Positions 52,627 to 61,571 of a stretch of DNA of 64,000 nt are shown in pieces (within the stretch, counting starts at the first letter, position 1; each line of letters opens with the position of its first letter). A program made the position numbers and the translations under genes. Origin of the DNA: an uncultured Chlorobiaceae bacterium. Lineage in GTDB: Bacteria > Bacteroidota > Chlorobiia > Chlorobiales > Chlorobiaceae. Location: positions 1 to 64,000 of the forward strand of contig CAIMPI010000025.1 of the NCBI GenBank assembly GCA_903843305.1, read 5' to 3'. The notes beneath the pieces are model-generated. The model was not told the DNA's origin. It made no database searches and saw nothing but the letters and a program-made list of their open reading frames with translations.

Positions 52627-53502
52627 TTAGGGAAGTGTCTCAGATTTCTGAGCAAAGTCTTCTGCGTGATAGGAGCTTCTGACAAAAGGAGCGGACTGTA
52701 CATGGCGGAAACCTGTAGCTTCAGCGATGATTCTGTACTGTTCAAACTCCTCTGGCGTGATATAGCGTTCGACCGGCAGATGTTCAGGAGATGGTTGCAG
52801 ATATTGGCCGATGGTTACCATATCGCATCCATGGATAGCGAGGTCGCGCAGGGAGGCCGTAACCTCTTTGGTAGTTTCACCCATACCCACCATCAAGCCG
52901 GATTTCGTTGCCAGTCCATGCCGCTCTTTTGCCCGCAGCAAAAGCTTCAGTGACGCTCTGTAACTTGCCTGTGGTCGTACCCTGGAGTACAAGGAGGGGA
53001 CGGTTTCAATATTATGGTTAAGCACCTCAGGCGTTGCGGCCATGAGCTGATCAAGCGCAGTTTCATTCCCCTGAAAATCCGGAATAAGACATTCAATACT
53101 TACCGAAGGAGTCATCCTGCGGATTGCCAGTATCGTCTCTACCCACTGTCTGGCACCACCGTCATCAAGATCATCACGGGTGACACTGGTCAGTACAGCA
53201 TGCTTCAGCCGCATTGAGTGAACCGCAAGTGCTATGTTTTGAGGTTCATCAGGATCAAGAGCCGGAGGGGTTGCCGCCTTGCTGACAGCGCAAAATCTGC
53301 ACGTTCGAGTACAGATATTACCAAGCAGCAGAAAAGTTGCCGTACCAAGCGACCAGCACTCCTGAAGATTGGGACACATCGCTGAACGGCAGACCGTATG
53401 CAGACTATGGCGGCTAAGCAACTGCCGCGTAGCAGCAAACGATGCGCCAGAAGCCATCCTGATTTTCAGCCAGTCAGGTTTTCTTCCCGCTCCAGGTACC
53501 AT
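52627..53502 (-). CDS. lipA: lipoyl synthase LipA
   Basis: A 291-residue LipA, a radical SAM enzyme that inserts two sulfurs into protein-bound octanoate. The auxiliary cluster motif C-x4-C-x5-C ([12 protein letters not shown]) and the SAM cluster motif CTRTCRFC are both complete, as is the C-terminal RSSYHA signature that supplies the serine ligand. It lies at the head of a two-gene unit with the CPBP-like gene. The length fits the family. Confidence 0.96.
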   Translation of the reverse strand: MVPGAGRKPDWLKIRMASGASFAATRQLLSRHSLHTVCRSAMCPNLQECWSLGTATFLLLGNICTRTCRFCAVSKAATPPALDPDEPQNIALAVHSMRLKHAVLTSVTRDDLDDGGARQWVETILAIRRMTPSVSIECLIPDFQGNETALDQLMAATPEVLNHNIETVPSLYSRVRPQASYRASLKLLLRAKERHGLATKSGLMVGMGETTKEVTASLRDLAIHGCDMVTIGQYLQPSPEHLPVERYITPEEFEQYRIIAEATGFRHVQSAPFVRSSYHAEDFAQKSETLP

Positions 53503-53616
53503 AAAAATTTGGTCTAAAATTATTTATAACTACCCGAATATAATAAAAAAATCAAGCGGCTAAATAAGGGGACGTTGTTGATTTTGTGTATTTACTCATT
53601 AAATGAAAAAATGCAT

Positions 53617-53642
53617 ATTTATACGCATCATGATGTATAAAT
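53617..53642. promoter_or_regulatory. inverted repeat upstream of the Nramp-related gene
   Basis: ATTTATAC (53617-53624) and GTATAAAT (53635-53642) form a perfect 8-bp inverted repeat around 10 bases. Inside it lies CATCATGATG, itself a palindrome. It is 160 bp before the transporter start and 115 bp from the lipA start, so it could be an operator for either. Confidence 0.4.
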
Positions 53643-53801
53643 GGCGCACTTGATGCAAGATATTTCACTTTGTAAAGTTACCAAAGAATTGTAAATTTGC
53701 GCCAGATTGACAGGTAAGTCTGAACGACTCTCTGTGAGTGATATGCCTCTCCTCTCTCTCAATTGCAATGCCGGGTCTCGTCAACGTCCAACTCGACGAA
53801 A

Positions 53802-55070
53802 ATGGATTTTTTTTCCCTTCTCTACTACCGGTTTAAAAAAGTCTGGAAAGCGGTTCGCCTTTATCTTGTTATTGCAGGTCCTGGCCTTGTCGTGATGATT
53901 GCCGACAATGATGCCGGTGGCATTACTACTTATGCCGCTACAGGAGCAAAATATGGTTACCACCTGATATGGTTTTTGCTTCTGCTTATTCCTGTAGCCT
54001 ATTATGTTCAAGAGATGACCGTGAGGTTAGGGGCTGTTACGAAGCGTGGACATGCCGAGGCCATTTTTGAGAGTTTCGGCGCTTTCTGGGGGTGGTTTTC
54101 GCTCCTTGATCTTATGATTGTGGACTGGCTGACACTGGTTACGGAATTTGTAGGTATGACCGCAGCATTAAGTATTTTCGGCGTTCCTGCATGGTTGACC
54201 GTAATTCTTGTGGTCATGCTCATGAGCATTATTGTGCTGAATGGCCGATACTGGACTTGGGAAAAAATAGCTCTGGGATTTTGTCTGATAAACCTGATCT
54301 ATATTCCTGCAGCATTCATGGTTAACCCCTCGCTTTCCGATATTGCAGGTCACGGATTGATTCCCAATCTACCCGGCGGTCTCACCAATGAGCTCTTTTT
54401 TCTCTTGATGGCCAATATTGGTACGACCATTGCTCCATGGATGCTCTTTTTTCAGCAAAGCTCAGTCGTCGATAAAGGGTTGCTTGAAAAAGATATCAAA
54501 ATGGGCAAAATTGATACTTTTATAGGTTCTATTATTACCGTTGCTATTGCGGTTTTCATTGTCATTGTCACTGGAACGCTTCTTAACGGGGCGCCAATCG
54601 ATGATGCAGCCACTGCTGCCAGGCTGTTGATGAAAACAAACCACTATATCGGTGCCTTCATGGCCATAGGCTTGTTTGATGCCGGTCTGCTCGGAGCAAT
54701 CTGCATATCGCTTGCAAGTTCATGGGCATTCGGAGAGATCTTTGGATGGGCACATTCACTCAACACCAAGGTAAAAGAAGCTCCATGGTTCTATATCTCT
54801 TTTATCTTTACACTTGCAACTGCCGGTGTTGTTCCCTTGATACCGGGCGCTCCGCTTGTCCTTATCACCCTTTTTGTCCAGGTTGTTGCGGTTACGCTTT
54901 TGCCCGCAGCACTGGTGTTTCTGATTCTGTTGCTTAACGATAAAAAGACCATGGGGGAGTATGCCAATACACGAGTCCAGAATATTGTCAGCAGTGTTAT
55001 CGTTGGCGCAATTATCATACTATCGACGATGTATGGCGTCAGTGCACTTTTTCCCAACATTTTCCAATAA
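53802..55070 (+). CDS. Nramp-related (NRMT-type) divalent metal, probably magnesium, transporter
   Basis: A 422-residue membrane protein of the Nramp superfamily with about 11 membrane segments. In the first segment the classical manganese-binding DPGN is replaced by 'MIADNDAGGITTYA'. In segment 6 the MPHN-type site is replaced by 'ANIGTTIAPWMLFFQQS'. These changes are those of the Nramp-related magnesium transporters, where loss of the metal-binding methionine and a wider site allow hydrated Mg2+ to pass. The ATG at 53802 is preferred over a TTG at 53763. The next two genes, a short membrane protein and an MgtE-type cytosolic domain, strengthen a magnesium role. Ion choice is inferred from known family members. 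Confidence 0.82.
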   Translation: MDFFSLLYYRFKKVWKAVRLYLVIAGPGLVVMIADNDAGGITTYAATGAKYGYHLIWFLLLLIPVAYYVQEMTVRLGAVTKRGHAEAIFESFGAFWGWFSLLDLMIVDWLTLVTEFVGMTAALSIFGVPAWLTVILVVMLMSIIVLNGRYWTWEKIALGFCLINLIYIPAAFMVNPSLSDIAGHGLIPNLPGGLTNELFFLLMANIGTTIAPWMLFFQQSSVVDKGLLEKDIKMGKIDTFIGSIITVAIAVFIVIVTGTLLNGAPIDDAATAARLLMKTNHYIGAFMAIGLFDAGLLGAICISLASSWAFGEIFGWAHSLNTKVKEAPWFYISFIFTLATAGVVPLIPGAPLVLITLFVQVVAVTLLPAALVFLILLLNDKKTMGEYANTRVQNIVSSVIVGAIIILSTMYGVSALFPNIFQ

Positions 55071-55076
55071 CTGACA

Positions 55077-55253
55077 ATGAGGACGATCAATCAGTTTTTC
55101 AGCAAGATCCGTGAGATTAACCAGCGTTATGCCAAACCAACTGTCGAAATGTCGCGAGGAGTAAAGTTTTCCCTGGCGGTTCTCCGGGTCTACCTCTTTC
55201 TGCTGGTAGTGCTTATGATCTATAAATTCATTACAGTTATCAAGGGTGTATAA
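55077..55253 (+). CDS. 58-residue single-pass membrane protein
   Basis: A short ORF (ATG at 55077, TAA at 55251-55253) lying six bases after the transporter stop. It has a positively charged N-terminal half (FFSKIREINQRYAKPTVEMS) and one membrane segment (LAVLRVYLFLLVVLMIYKFI). It is too well placed, with a proper start and a membrane helix in frame, to be chance. It is probably a small subunit or regulator of the transporter. It was not recognised as a named family. Confidence 0.65.
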   Translation: MRTINQFFSKIREINQRYAKPTVEMSRGVKFSLAVLRVYLFLLVVLMIYKFITVIKGV

Positions 55254-55266
55254 AACGGAAAAAGCA

Positions 55267-56517
55267 ATGGTAACAGTACTTGATCGTGAATTTTTTCTGA
55301 GTGAGATTGTCGGACGACGAATCTATCTGAAGTCGAACTCAATTGGCAAGCTAAAGGATCTCGTCATACAGGAGAATGCGGGTAAAATTCCGGAAGTAAC
55401 CCATTTGCTTGTTCATCGGCCTTATGGCGACCCCCGCCTGTTGATTCCCTGGGATAAAATTACCCTGATATCAAATACCGAGATCGTTTCGGACCTGACT
55501 ACCACAGAAGGATATGACCTTAACCCGCTCGACAACCATATTTTCCTCAAAGACTATATTCTTGACAAGAAAATTCTTGATATGGATGGTCATGAGGTTG
55601 AGGTGGTTTATGATGTAAAATTGATATTCCAGAACGAGAGACTGTTTGTCAGCGAGGTTGATTTTAACCGTTTTCGTATTCTTCGCCGCATGGGCTTTAA
55701 AAAGCTGGCCAACTACCTTGCCCGGCAAAAAGAGGGCTCAAGTATTTCCTGGCTTTACGTTCAACCATTGCCGGATACCATTGGAAGTTTTGAAGGCAAT
55801 GTCAAACTCAATGTACTCAAGGAAAATATTAACGATATCCATCCGGTCGATCTTGCTGATATCCTCGAAGAACTCGAGGGTAATCAGCGTATAGCGGTTT
55901 TTAACGAGCTTGAACCTGAACTTGCTTCAGATACACTCGAAGAAGTCGAACCAAGGGTACTGCGCGAATTGATCAGGTCAATGGAAAAAGAAAAGGCCGC
56001 TGAATTGATCAATGAGATGAGCCCGGCGCAGGTTGCCGGAATACTCTCAGCTTTGCCAGCCTCTGAAGCTGATGAAATTATTGAGTATGTCGATAGCGAA
56101 AGCAAACAAAGGGTACAGCAGCTCATAGAGCAAAATGATGAAAATATCATGCTCTATTCCACCCAGCGGGTTATCAGGCGCCCAGTTGATACGATTGTCA
56201 AGGATGTTATCGGTAATTATCGGGAAGTTGCCGGAGATATGGATGTCATAATGTATGTGTATGTTGTGAACGCTGACAACATTCTACAGGGAGTTGTCGA
56301 TATCAGGGAGTTGATTGCTGCTGAGCCTGAGCAGACACTTGGCGATATTATGACGGACAGTCTCATTACACTGAATCCAGATGATACGTTGCATGACGCT
56401 GTTGACATGTTTTTCCGTTATTCTTTCAGGGCGATCCCCATCACTGATGAAAGTGATAATTTGCTTGGCGTTGTCTCTTTTCATGATATCAAGGGAGTCA
56501 AGCCCCGGTTTGATTAA
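55267..56517 (+). CDS. MgtE-type cytosolic sensor with PRC and CBS domains, no pore
   Basis: A 416-residue soluble protein. Residues about 1-150 are two PRC-barrel-like repeats (SEIVGRRIYLKSNSIGKLKD; EVEVVYDVKLIFQNERLFV), 170-280 an MgtE N-terminal helical domain ('HPVDLADILEELEGNQRIAVFNEL' in part), and 290-415 two CBS domains ending 'AIPITDESDNLLGVVSFHDI'. The five-helix MgtE channel is missing, so this is the Mg2+-sensing part of MgtE on its own. It sits 13 bp after the small membrane gene and probably senses Mg2+ to gate the Nramp-related transporter. The ATG at 55267 is chosen; a GTG at 55246 would overlap the previous stop. Confidence 0.82.
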   Translation: MVTVLDREFFLSEIVGRRIYLKSNSIGKLKDLVIQENAGKIPEVTHLLVHRPYGDPRLLIPWDKITLISNTEIVSDLTTTEGYDLNPLDNHIFLKDYILDKKILDMDGHEVEVVYDVKLIFQNERLFVSEVDFNRFRILRRMGFKKLANYLARQKEGSSISWLYVQPLPDTIGSFEGNVKLNVLKENINDIHPVDLADILEELEGNQRIAVFNELEPELASDTLEEVEPRVLRELIRSMEKEKAAELINEMSPAQVAGILSALPASEADEIIEYVDSESKQRVQQLIEQNDENIMLYSTQRVIRRPVDTIVKDVIGNYREVAGDMDVIMYVYVVNADNILQGVVDIRELIAAEPEQTLGDIMTDSLITLNPDDTLHDAVDMFFRYSFRAIPITDESDNLLGVVSFHDIKGVKPRFD

Positions 56518-56594
56518 AAAGTTAGAGAGAAGATTTACAGAGCCCCATCTATGGAAAAAGAGGATAATTTCTGAACTACAGGGAGCTATAAAAG

Positions 56595-57536
56595 ATGGGA
56601 TTTACACACCTTGATACGAGCGGAAACATTACCATGGTCGATGTTTCCGGAAAGCCCGGTACGCTCAGGACGGCCAGCGCATCCGGATATATCATGATGC
56701 AGCCGGAAACCATTGAGCTGCTTTCTCATGCGGCACTTCCGAAAGGCAATGTTCTGACTACGGCCAAGCTTGCCGGTATCATGGCAGCCAAAAATACTGC
56801 ACATCTAATTCCTCTTTGCCACCAGCTCAATCTTTCCTGGGCCGATATTGTTTTTGATGTTCAGAAAGATCGCGTTGCCATAGTTGCAACGGTTAAAACA
56901 AAAGAGTCAACCGGGGTTGAGATGGAAGCCTTGACTGCGGTGTCGATTGCCGCACTGACCATCTATGACATGTGCAAAGCGGTGGACAAATCCATGGAGA
57001 TCGGATCAATAACCCTGGAAAAGAAAACGGGCGGGAAATCTTATGACCCGGATGGCTACCGGCCAAAAACATCAATTCTTGTGTTGTCGGACTCAGTCTC
57101 TTCAGGTCGTGCGGAAGATCGGTCGGGCAAATTGCTGCGCGAAGGGTTTGAGGCCTCAGGGTGTCCAGTTGGGGAAGTTAGGGTCATTGCCGACAATCAG
57201 GATGAGATTTTGTCGGTTATTGATGAATGGACTGCCAGTGGTGTGGAACTCATTATTACGACAGGAGGAACAGGCCTTGGGCCACGTGATGTAACTGTTG
57301 ATGCACTGCTTCCCAGATTTTCCCGTAAATTGCCGGGAATTGAGCAGGCGCTCTTCAATTGGGGACAGGGAAAAATCAAAACCGCCATGCTTTCAAGGCT
57401 TGCGGCCGGTATGGTGGGATCCTCGGTGGTGATTTGTTTGCCAGGAAGTTCAGGAGCGGTAAGCGATGCGCTCGAAATACTTGTTCCTGCAATATTTCAC
57501 GCTTTTGCCATGATAAAAGGAGAGGGGCACTCATGA
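56595..57536 (+). CDS. moaCB: fused MoaC-MoaB molybdenum cofactor synthesis protein
   Basis: A 313-residue fusion. Residues about 1-150 are MoaC ('ITMVDVSGKPGTLRTA', 'AKNTAHLIPLCHQLNL' with the catalytic His, 'AALTIYDMCKAVDKSM' with the catalytic Lys), which with MoaA makes cyclic pyranopterin monophosphate. Residues about 155-310 are MoaB/MogA-like ('ILVLSDSVSSGRAEDRSG', 'ELIITTGGTGLGPRDVT'), which adenylylates molybdopterin. A ribosome-binding site (AGGGAG) precedes the ATG. Its end overlaps the moeA start. It is the first gene of a three-gene plus-strand cofactor cluster. Confidence 0.93.
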   Translation: MGFTHLDTSGNITMVDVSGKPGTLRTASASGYIMMQPETIELLSHAALPKGNVLTTAKLAGIMAAKNTAHLIPLCHQLNLSWADIVFDVQKDRVAIVATVKTKESTGVEMEALTAVSIAALTIYDMCKAVDKSMEIGSITLEKKTGGKSYDPDGYRPKTSILVLSDSVSSGRAEDRSGKLLREGFEASGCPVGEVRVIADNQDEILSVIDEWTASGVELIITTGGTGLGPRDVTVDALLPRFSRKLPGIEQALFNWGQGKIKTAMLSRLAAGMVGSSVVICLPGSSGAVSDALEILVPAIFHAFAMIKGEGHS

Positions 57537-58759
57537 TGATCACGGTTCAGGAAGCGCATAATCTTATCAGGCAGTCGCTTTTACCTCTGGGTACCGAAGA
57601 GTTGTTACTTGGTGAAGTTCAGGGAAGAGTGCTTGCCCAGGAAATAACGGCACCTTTTTCAATGCCGCGTTTTACGAATGCGGCTATGGATGGTTTTGCT
57701 CTCATGTGGGATGATATTTGTAATGCCACTGAAGATTCTCCGGTACGGTTGCATGTTACACAGACAATTCCTGCAGGCACCCTCTCCATATTGCCGGTTT
57801 CTTCAGGATGTTGTGCAGAAATCATGACGGGAGCTCCGATTCCTGAAGGAGCCGATACTGTTGTAGCATTTGAGCAGACCAGTGGTTTCGGTACTGATCA
57901 TGTTGATGTATTCCGTGCTCCGAAATATGGAGCCAACGTTCGTTACTATGCAGAAGAAGTAACTGAAGGTAACGTGCTTCTTGGCAAAGGGGAGTTGATT
58001 ACTCCTTCTGAAATTGCCGTCCTTGCCTCTTTCGGCTATGCCTCGGTTGTCGTACAGAAAAAGCCAAGAATTTCAATTGTTACCGTTGGCGATGAAGTTC
58101 TCATGCCCGGAGAAGAGGTGTCTGGAGCGCAGATCTATAACAGCAATCGTTTTATGCTTGAAGCTGCCTGCCGTTCGCTTGCACTTGAGCCAGTCGGGAT
58201 CAGTCATGCTCCCGATGAAAAAAAAATGTTACGCAAAGTGCTCGAGCTTGCGCTGTCTGAATGTGATGTACTTATAACGGCAGGAGGTATTTCTACCGGA
58301 GAGTATGACTTTGTTCAGCAGGAGCTTTCAGCACTTGGTGTCGTAAAAAAGTTCTGGAATGTTGCACAAAAGCCCGGCAAACCCCTTTATTTTGGTGCAA
58401 CTCTGGAAGGAAAAGCTGTTTTTTCCTTACCCGGTAACCCTGTTTCTGCCCTGGTTTGTTTTGTTGAGTATTGCATTCCTGCTTTTAATATTCTGCAGGA
58501 AAAAATTGAAGTTTCTTCCTTTCAGGCAATTCTGACCGAACCATTTCCGACAGATAAAAAGCGGCACCGTTTTCTTTCAGGAAAAGTGTGGTCTGATGGG
58601 GGCAGGATTCTGTGCAGAATATCTCCAAAAGTTGAATCCCACATGATAACGTCAGTATCAGGCTCTAACTGTCTTGTTGAAGCAGAACCTTCTTCCGAGC
58701 CTCTTTCTGCGGGATCGTTTGTGACCTGTACGATGCTGCCCTGGGCGATGCTATCATAA
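57533..58759 (+). CDS. moeA: molybdopterin molybdenumtransferase MoeA
   Basis: A 408-residue MoeA that inserts molybdate into adenylylated molybdopterin. Family landmarks are 'PRFTNAAMDGFAL' near 40, 'EIMTGAPIPEGADTVV' near 97, 'ISIVTVGDEVLMPG', 'VLITAGGISTGEYDFV' and 'FSLPGNPVSALVCF'. The ATG at 57533 overlaps the moaCB stop (ATGATGA); a second ATG at 57536 is equally possible. The longer upstream reading is only shadow. Confidence 0.94.
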   Translation: MMITVQEAHNLIRQSLLPLGTEELLLGEVQGRVLAQEITAPFSMPRFTNAAMDGFALMWDDICNATEDSPVRLHVTQTIPAGTLSILPVSSGCCAEIMTGAPIPEGADTVVAFEQTSGFGTDHVDVFRAPKYGANVRYYAEEVTEGNVLLGKGELITPSEIAVLASFGYASVVVQKKPRISIVTVGDEVLMPGEEVSGAQIYNSNRFMLEAACRSLALEPVGISHAPDEKKMLRKVLELALSECDVLITAGGISTGEYDFVQQELSALGVVKKFWNVAQKPGKPLYFGATLEGKAVFSLPGNPVSALVCFVEYCIPAFNILQEKIEVSSFQAILTEPFPTDKKRHRFLSGKVWSDGGRILCRISPKVESHMITSVSGSNCLVEAEPSSEPLSAGSFVTCTMLPWAMLS

Positions 58760-58764
58760 AAGCT

Positions 58765-59913
58765 ATGCTTTTTCACCCTTTTGAAATAGCCTTCTGCGGT
58801 TATTCCGGTTCAGGAAAAACAACCCTTATAGCAGGAGTTGTACGCCATCTTTCCGCAAAATTGTCTATAGCGTATTACAAGCATGGCTGCCATCGGTTTG
58901 CTATTGACCGCGAAGGCAAGGACTCCTGGACGGTTCGCGAGGCAGGTGCTGCAACAGTCATGATTTCTGACCCCGAAAAAAAAGCGGTTGTCACCAGGTA
59001 TAGCCCAACGTCTCAACTGCTTGAGCGCCATGTCTTTGCTGATGCAGATCTGCTTCTTGTTGAAGGGCTCAAAGAGCTGCCATTGCCAAAACTGCTTGTA
59101 GTGGATGCAGAACGCCGGATAGTTGAGCTTGTAAGCAATGGAACTCTTGCCAATGTTATCGCTCTGGTTGTCCCTGATGATCCCGCTTCCTATGCGTCAT
59201 TCGGAATTCCGACACTGCAACGCGACAGCGTGAGTGATATTGCGTCATTTATTGAGTCATTTGTGCTTGATCATTCATTACAAGAGCATCCGCTTTATGG
59301 TTTGGTATTAGCTGGAGGACGGAGTTCACGCATGGGCAGCGATAAAGCGCTTATTGCCTATCACGCCGACAATCAACTGGTGCATACGGCTTCGCTTCTT
59401 CAACAGCAGTGCAGTAACGTGTTTATTTCATGCAGGGAAGAACAAGTGGGAGCATACCACAATTTCGGGATTCCGCTTATCACCGACACGTACCTCGGCA
59501 TCGGGCCTATGGGCGGGCTCCTCTCTGCCCAGCAAGCCAGACCAGATGCGGCGTGGGTTGTAGCTGCCTGTGATCTGCCTTTTCTTGATGAGGCTATTGT
59601 CGAGCAACTCTGCTCCCAGCGCAATCCGATGCGTTTTGCAACCGCCTTCAGGAATTCTCAATCGGGCCGTATCGAACCACTCTGTGCCTGTTATGAGCCA
59701 AAATCACGCAACAGACTCATTCTCCGGCATATTGAGGGAAACAACTCTCTCTCATCTTTTCTTGACAACGCACGAATAGAAGAGCTTACACTCCATAACA
59801 GCGGCGCATTGCAGAACATCAACGATCCGGCAGGCACCCGGCTATGGGTACAGGCCGGGGGTTCAGGGGGCGGGGAAGGGGAGCGCGAAATCTGTGAAAG
59901 AAAAGGCTGCTGA
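58765..59913 (+). CDS. mobBA: fused MobB-MobA molybdopterin guanylylation protein
   Basis: A 382-residue fusion. The N-terminal MobB domain has a Walker A motif (GYSGSGKTTLI, residues 12-22) and binds GTP; it carries 'YYKHGCHRFAIDREGKDS'. The C-terminal MobA domain starts near residue 180 ('LYGLVLAGGRSSRMGSDKAL') and adds GMP to the molybdenum cofactor; 'DLPFLDEAIVEQL' is its metal site. The last 20 residues, rich in Gly, are unconserved in appearance. It begins five bases after moeA. The fusion brings together two proteins that act on one step. Confidence 0.93.
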   Translation: MLFHPFEIAFCGYSGSGKTTLIAGVVRHLSAKLSIAYYKHGCHRFAIDREGKDSWTVREAGAATVMISDPEKKAVVTRYSPTSQLLERHVFADADLLLVEGLKELPLPKLLVVDAERRIVELVSNGTLANVIALVVPDDPASYASFGIPTLQRDSVSDIASFIESFVLDHSLQEHPLYGLVLAGGRSSRMGSDKALIAYHADNQLVHTASLLQQQCSNVFISCREEQVGAYHNFGIPLITDTYLGIGPMGGLLSAQQARPDAAWVVAACDLPFLDEAIVEQLCSQRNPMRFATAFRNSQSGRIEPLCACYEPKSRNRLILRHIEGNNSLSSFLDNARIEELTLHNSGALQNINDPAGTRLWVQAGGSGGGEGEREICERKGC

Positions 59914-59922
59914 AACGAAAGT

Positions 59923-60774
59923 TTATACTTCGGTTATCGTTGCTTTGATATCCGAAGGTTTGCCGAAGTAAACCGATGAAAGTACCAGTATATCCACGCC
60001 GGTTTCAGCATAAATCATTGTATTTTCGGCGTTTATGCCTCCAGCGGCTGAAATTTTAACGCTGGGGAAATCGCTGTGTATTTCAATGGCGAGTCTTGAG
60101 AGTTCTTCGATGGCCATTTTATCAACCTGCACGACATCAGCCCCGGCAGCGGCAATCTTTAGTGCTTCTTCTGCCGTATCTGCCTCAACAATGATTTTAT
60201 TTTCAGGAGCACGCTTTTTCAGCAAGGCAAGCGTTTCAAGAAAGTTTTCAAGTCCTCCAAGAAATGCGGTATGCTGTCGGAATATGAGTATAGTTTCCGA
60301 AAGTCCGAGGCGGTGAGGCAGTGCGCCACCGGCCATGATGGCTTTGATGGCAATTTTCTTTGTTCCCGGAAAGGACTTGCGGGTACTCACCACGGAAATG
60401 TCGGGATTGATTGCTTTTGCGAGGCTTACTATGTTATTGGTGCGGGTTGCAATACCCGATGCATACTCAAGCAGGTTCAGGGCAACCTTCCATCCTGCAT
60501 GCAGACTTGCAGCCGTTCCTGTTGCTGAAAGGAAGGTGATTCCATTTTCAACTACCGTTCCGCTCGGCAAAGTGGAGATAATCGATGCCCCGCATTTTTC
60601 AAGTACACGGCAAGCCTCTTCAGTGCAGCAGAGAACAGTGCGCTGCCTGCTGGTAAAGTTTATGATTCCCTGTTTTGTCCCGATACCGAGGAGCGAAGTG
60701 GTCAGGTCGCCATAAGGAATGTCCTCTTCAAGAAACTGTTCAATAGCTGAATCTGGCAGATGATAGAGTGTCAT
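59923..60774 (-). CDS. modD: ModD-like protein (quinolinate phosphoribosyltransferase family)
   Basis: A 283-residue NadC-like protein of the ModD group. It has 'EEDIPYGDLTTSLLGIG' at the start, 'VVSTRKSFPGTKK' (the phosphoribosyl-binding TRKxxPG pattern) near 130, and 'VDKMAIEELSRLA' and 'ISAAGGINAENTMIYAETGVDILVLSSVYF' (in part) toward the end. ModD is found beside molybdate transport or cofactor genes; its reaction has not been settled. It converges on mobBA, ten bases from its end, consistent with a molybdenum role. True NadC (NAD synthesis) is the alternative. Confidence 0.85.
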   Translation of the reverse strand: MTLYHLPDSAIEQFLEEDIPYGDLTTSLLGIGTKQGIINFTSRQRTVLCCTEEACRVLEKCGASIISTLPSGTVVENGITFLSATGTAASLHAGWKVALNLLEYASGIATRTNNIVSLAKAINPDISVVSTRKSFPGTKKIAIKAIMAGGALPHRLGLSETILIFRQHTAFLGGLENFLETLALLKKRAPENKIIVEADTAEEALKIAAAGADVVQVDKMAIEELSRLAIEIHSDFPSVKISAAGGINAENTMIYAETGVDILVLSSVYFGKPSDIKATITEV

Positions 60775-61144
60775 AGTAAGCTTCGGAGTGTCGTGAATAA
60801 ATCATTTTTTCTATAGAAGGATATGAATGTTGGTTAATCATTGTACCAAAGAATTTCTACACAACCAAGGCACGACAAGTTAAGAATAAATGATTGCAAT
60901 AGTTAGAATGCATAACCGTCCACTTGTCAATGACGAAAAAGAGTGCACTGCAGTTTCTGTTTTCCCATTTTTTGGGCTGATACTACGAATGTGCTTTAGA
61001 TATGCTTGTAATCATGGATTAGGCCGTCTAACCTCCTCTTTTTCAAAGTTGTAAAAAAATTAATTATTTGAACTTGCTTTATTATGAGCGTATGTTTATA
61101 ATATTGTTATAAATTTTATAGCAACTATTGTCATTGATTATACC
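60775..61144. other. divergent promoter region
   Basis: 370 bp between modD (leftward) and osmC (rightward). No gene is seen. It holds the promoter at 61074-61102 and presumably the modD promoter near the left side. Confidence 0.5.
61074..61102 (+). promoter_or_regulatory. sigma70-type promoter of the osmC gene
   Basis: TTGCTT (61074-61079) and TATAAT (61097-61102) are separated by exactly 17 bases, an almost ideal housekeeping promoter. It lies 43 bp before the osmC ATG. Confidence 0.6.
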
Positions 61145-61546
61145 ATGAAAAGCGAAATGATCGTAACATTCGGTGGCGGGAAAAAGGTTGATGCCGATTT
61201 TAATGGTTTTACAATTCATACCGATCAGTCCTCTTATACTGGAGGTGAAGATTCTGCCCCTGAGCCTTTTTCTTTGTTTCTTGCATCAATAGGAACCTGT
61301 GCAGGCGTTTTTGTTTTATCCTTTTGTCAGAACAGAGGTATCCCGACAGATGACATCCGGATTGTTCAGTCTCATTTTTCCAAGGAATCAGGTAGAGGTA
61401 TAGGAAAAATCGAGATTGCTATCGAACTGCCGCCGAGTTTTCCTGAAAAATACAAAGATGCTGTTATCAGTGTGGCCAATCTCTGCACTGTAAAAAGACA
61501 TATCCTGGAGCCGCCTGAATTTGTCGTAAAAACGGTTACTCGGTAA
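61145..61546 (+). CDS. OsmC/Ohr-family protein
   Basis: A 133-residue OsmC-fold protein. One conserved cysteine is in 'LASIGTCAGVFVLSFC' (about residue 55), a second in 'ANLCTVKRHILEPP' (about 119). In the peroxidase members these two cysteines reduce organic hydroperoxides; the YhfA-like subgroup has the same spacing with less clear activity. The next gene, DUF134, lies 25 bp on and may be cotranscribed. Confidence 0.82.
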   Translation: MKSEMIVTFGGGKKVDADFNGFTIHTDQSSYTGGEDSAPEPFSLFLASIGTCAGVFVLSFCQNRGIPTDDIRIVQSHFSKESGRGIGKIEIAIELPPSFPEKYKDAVISVANLCTVKRHILEPPEFVVKTVTR

Positions 61547-61571
61547 ATTCATGAAATATTGAATGTAACCG

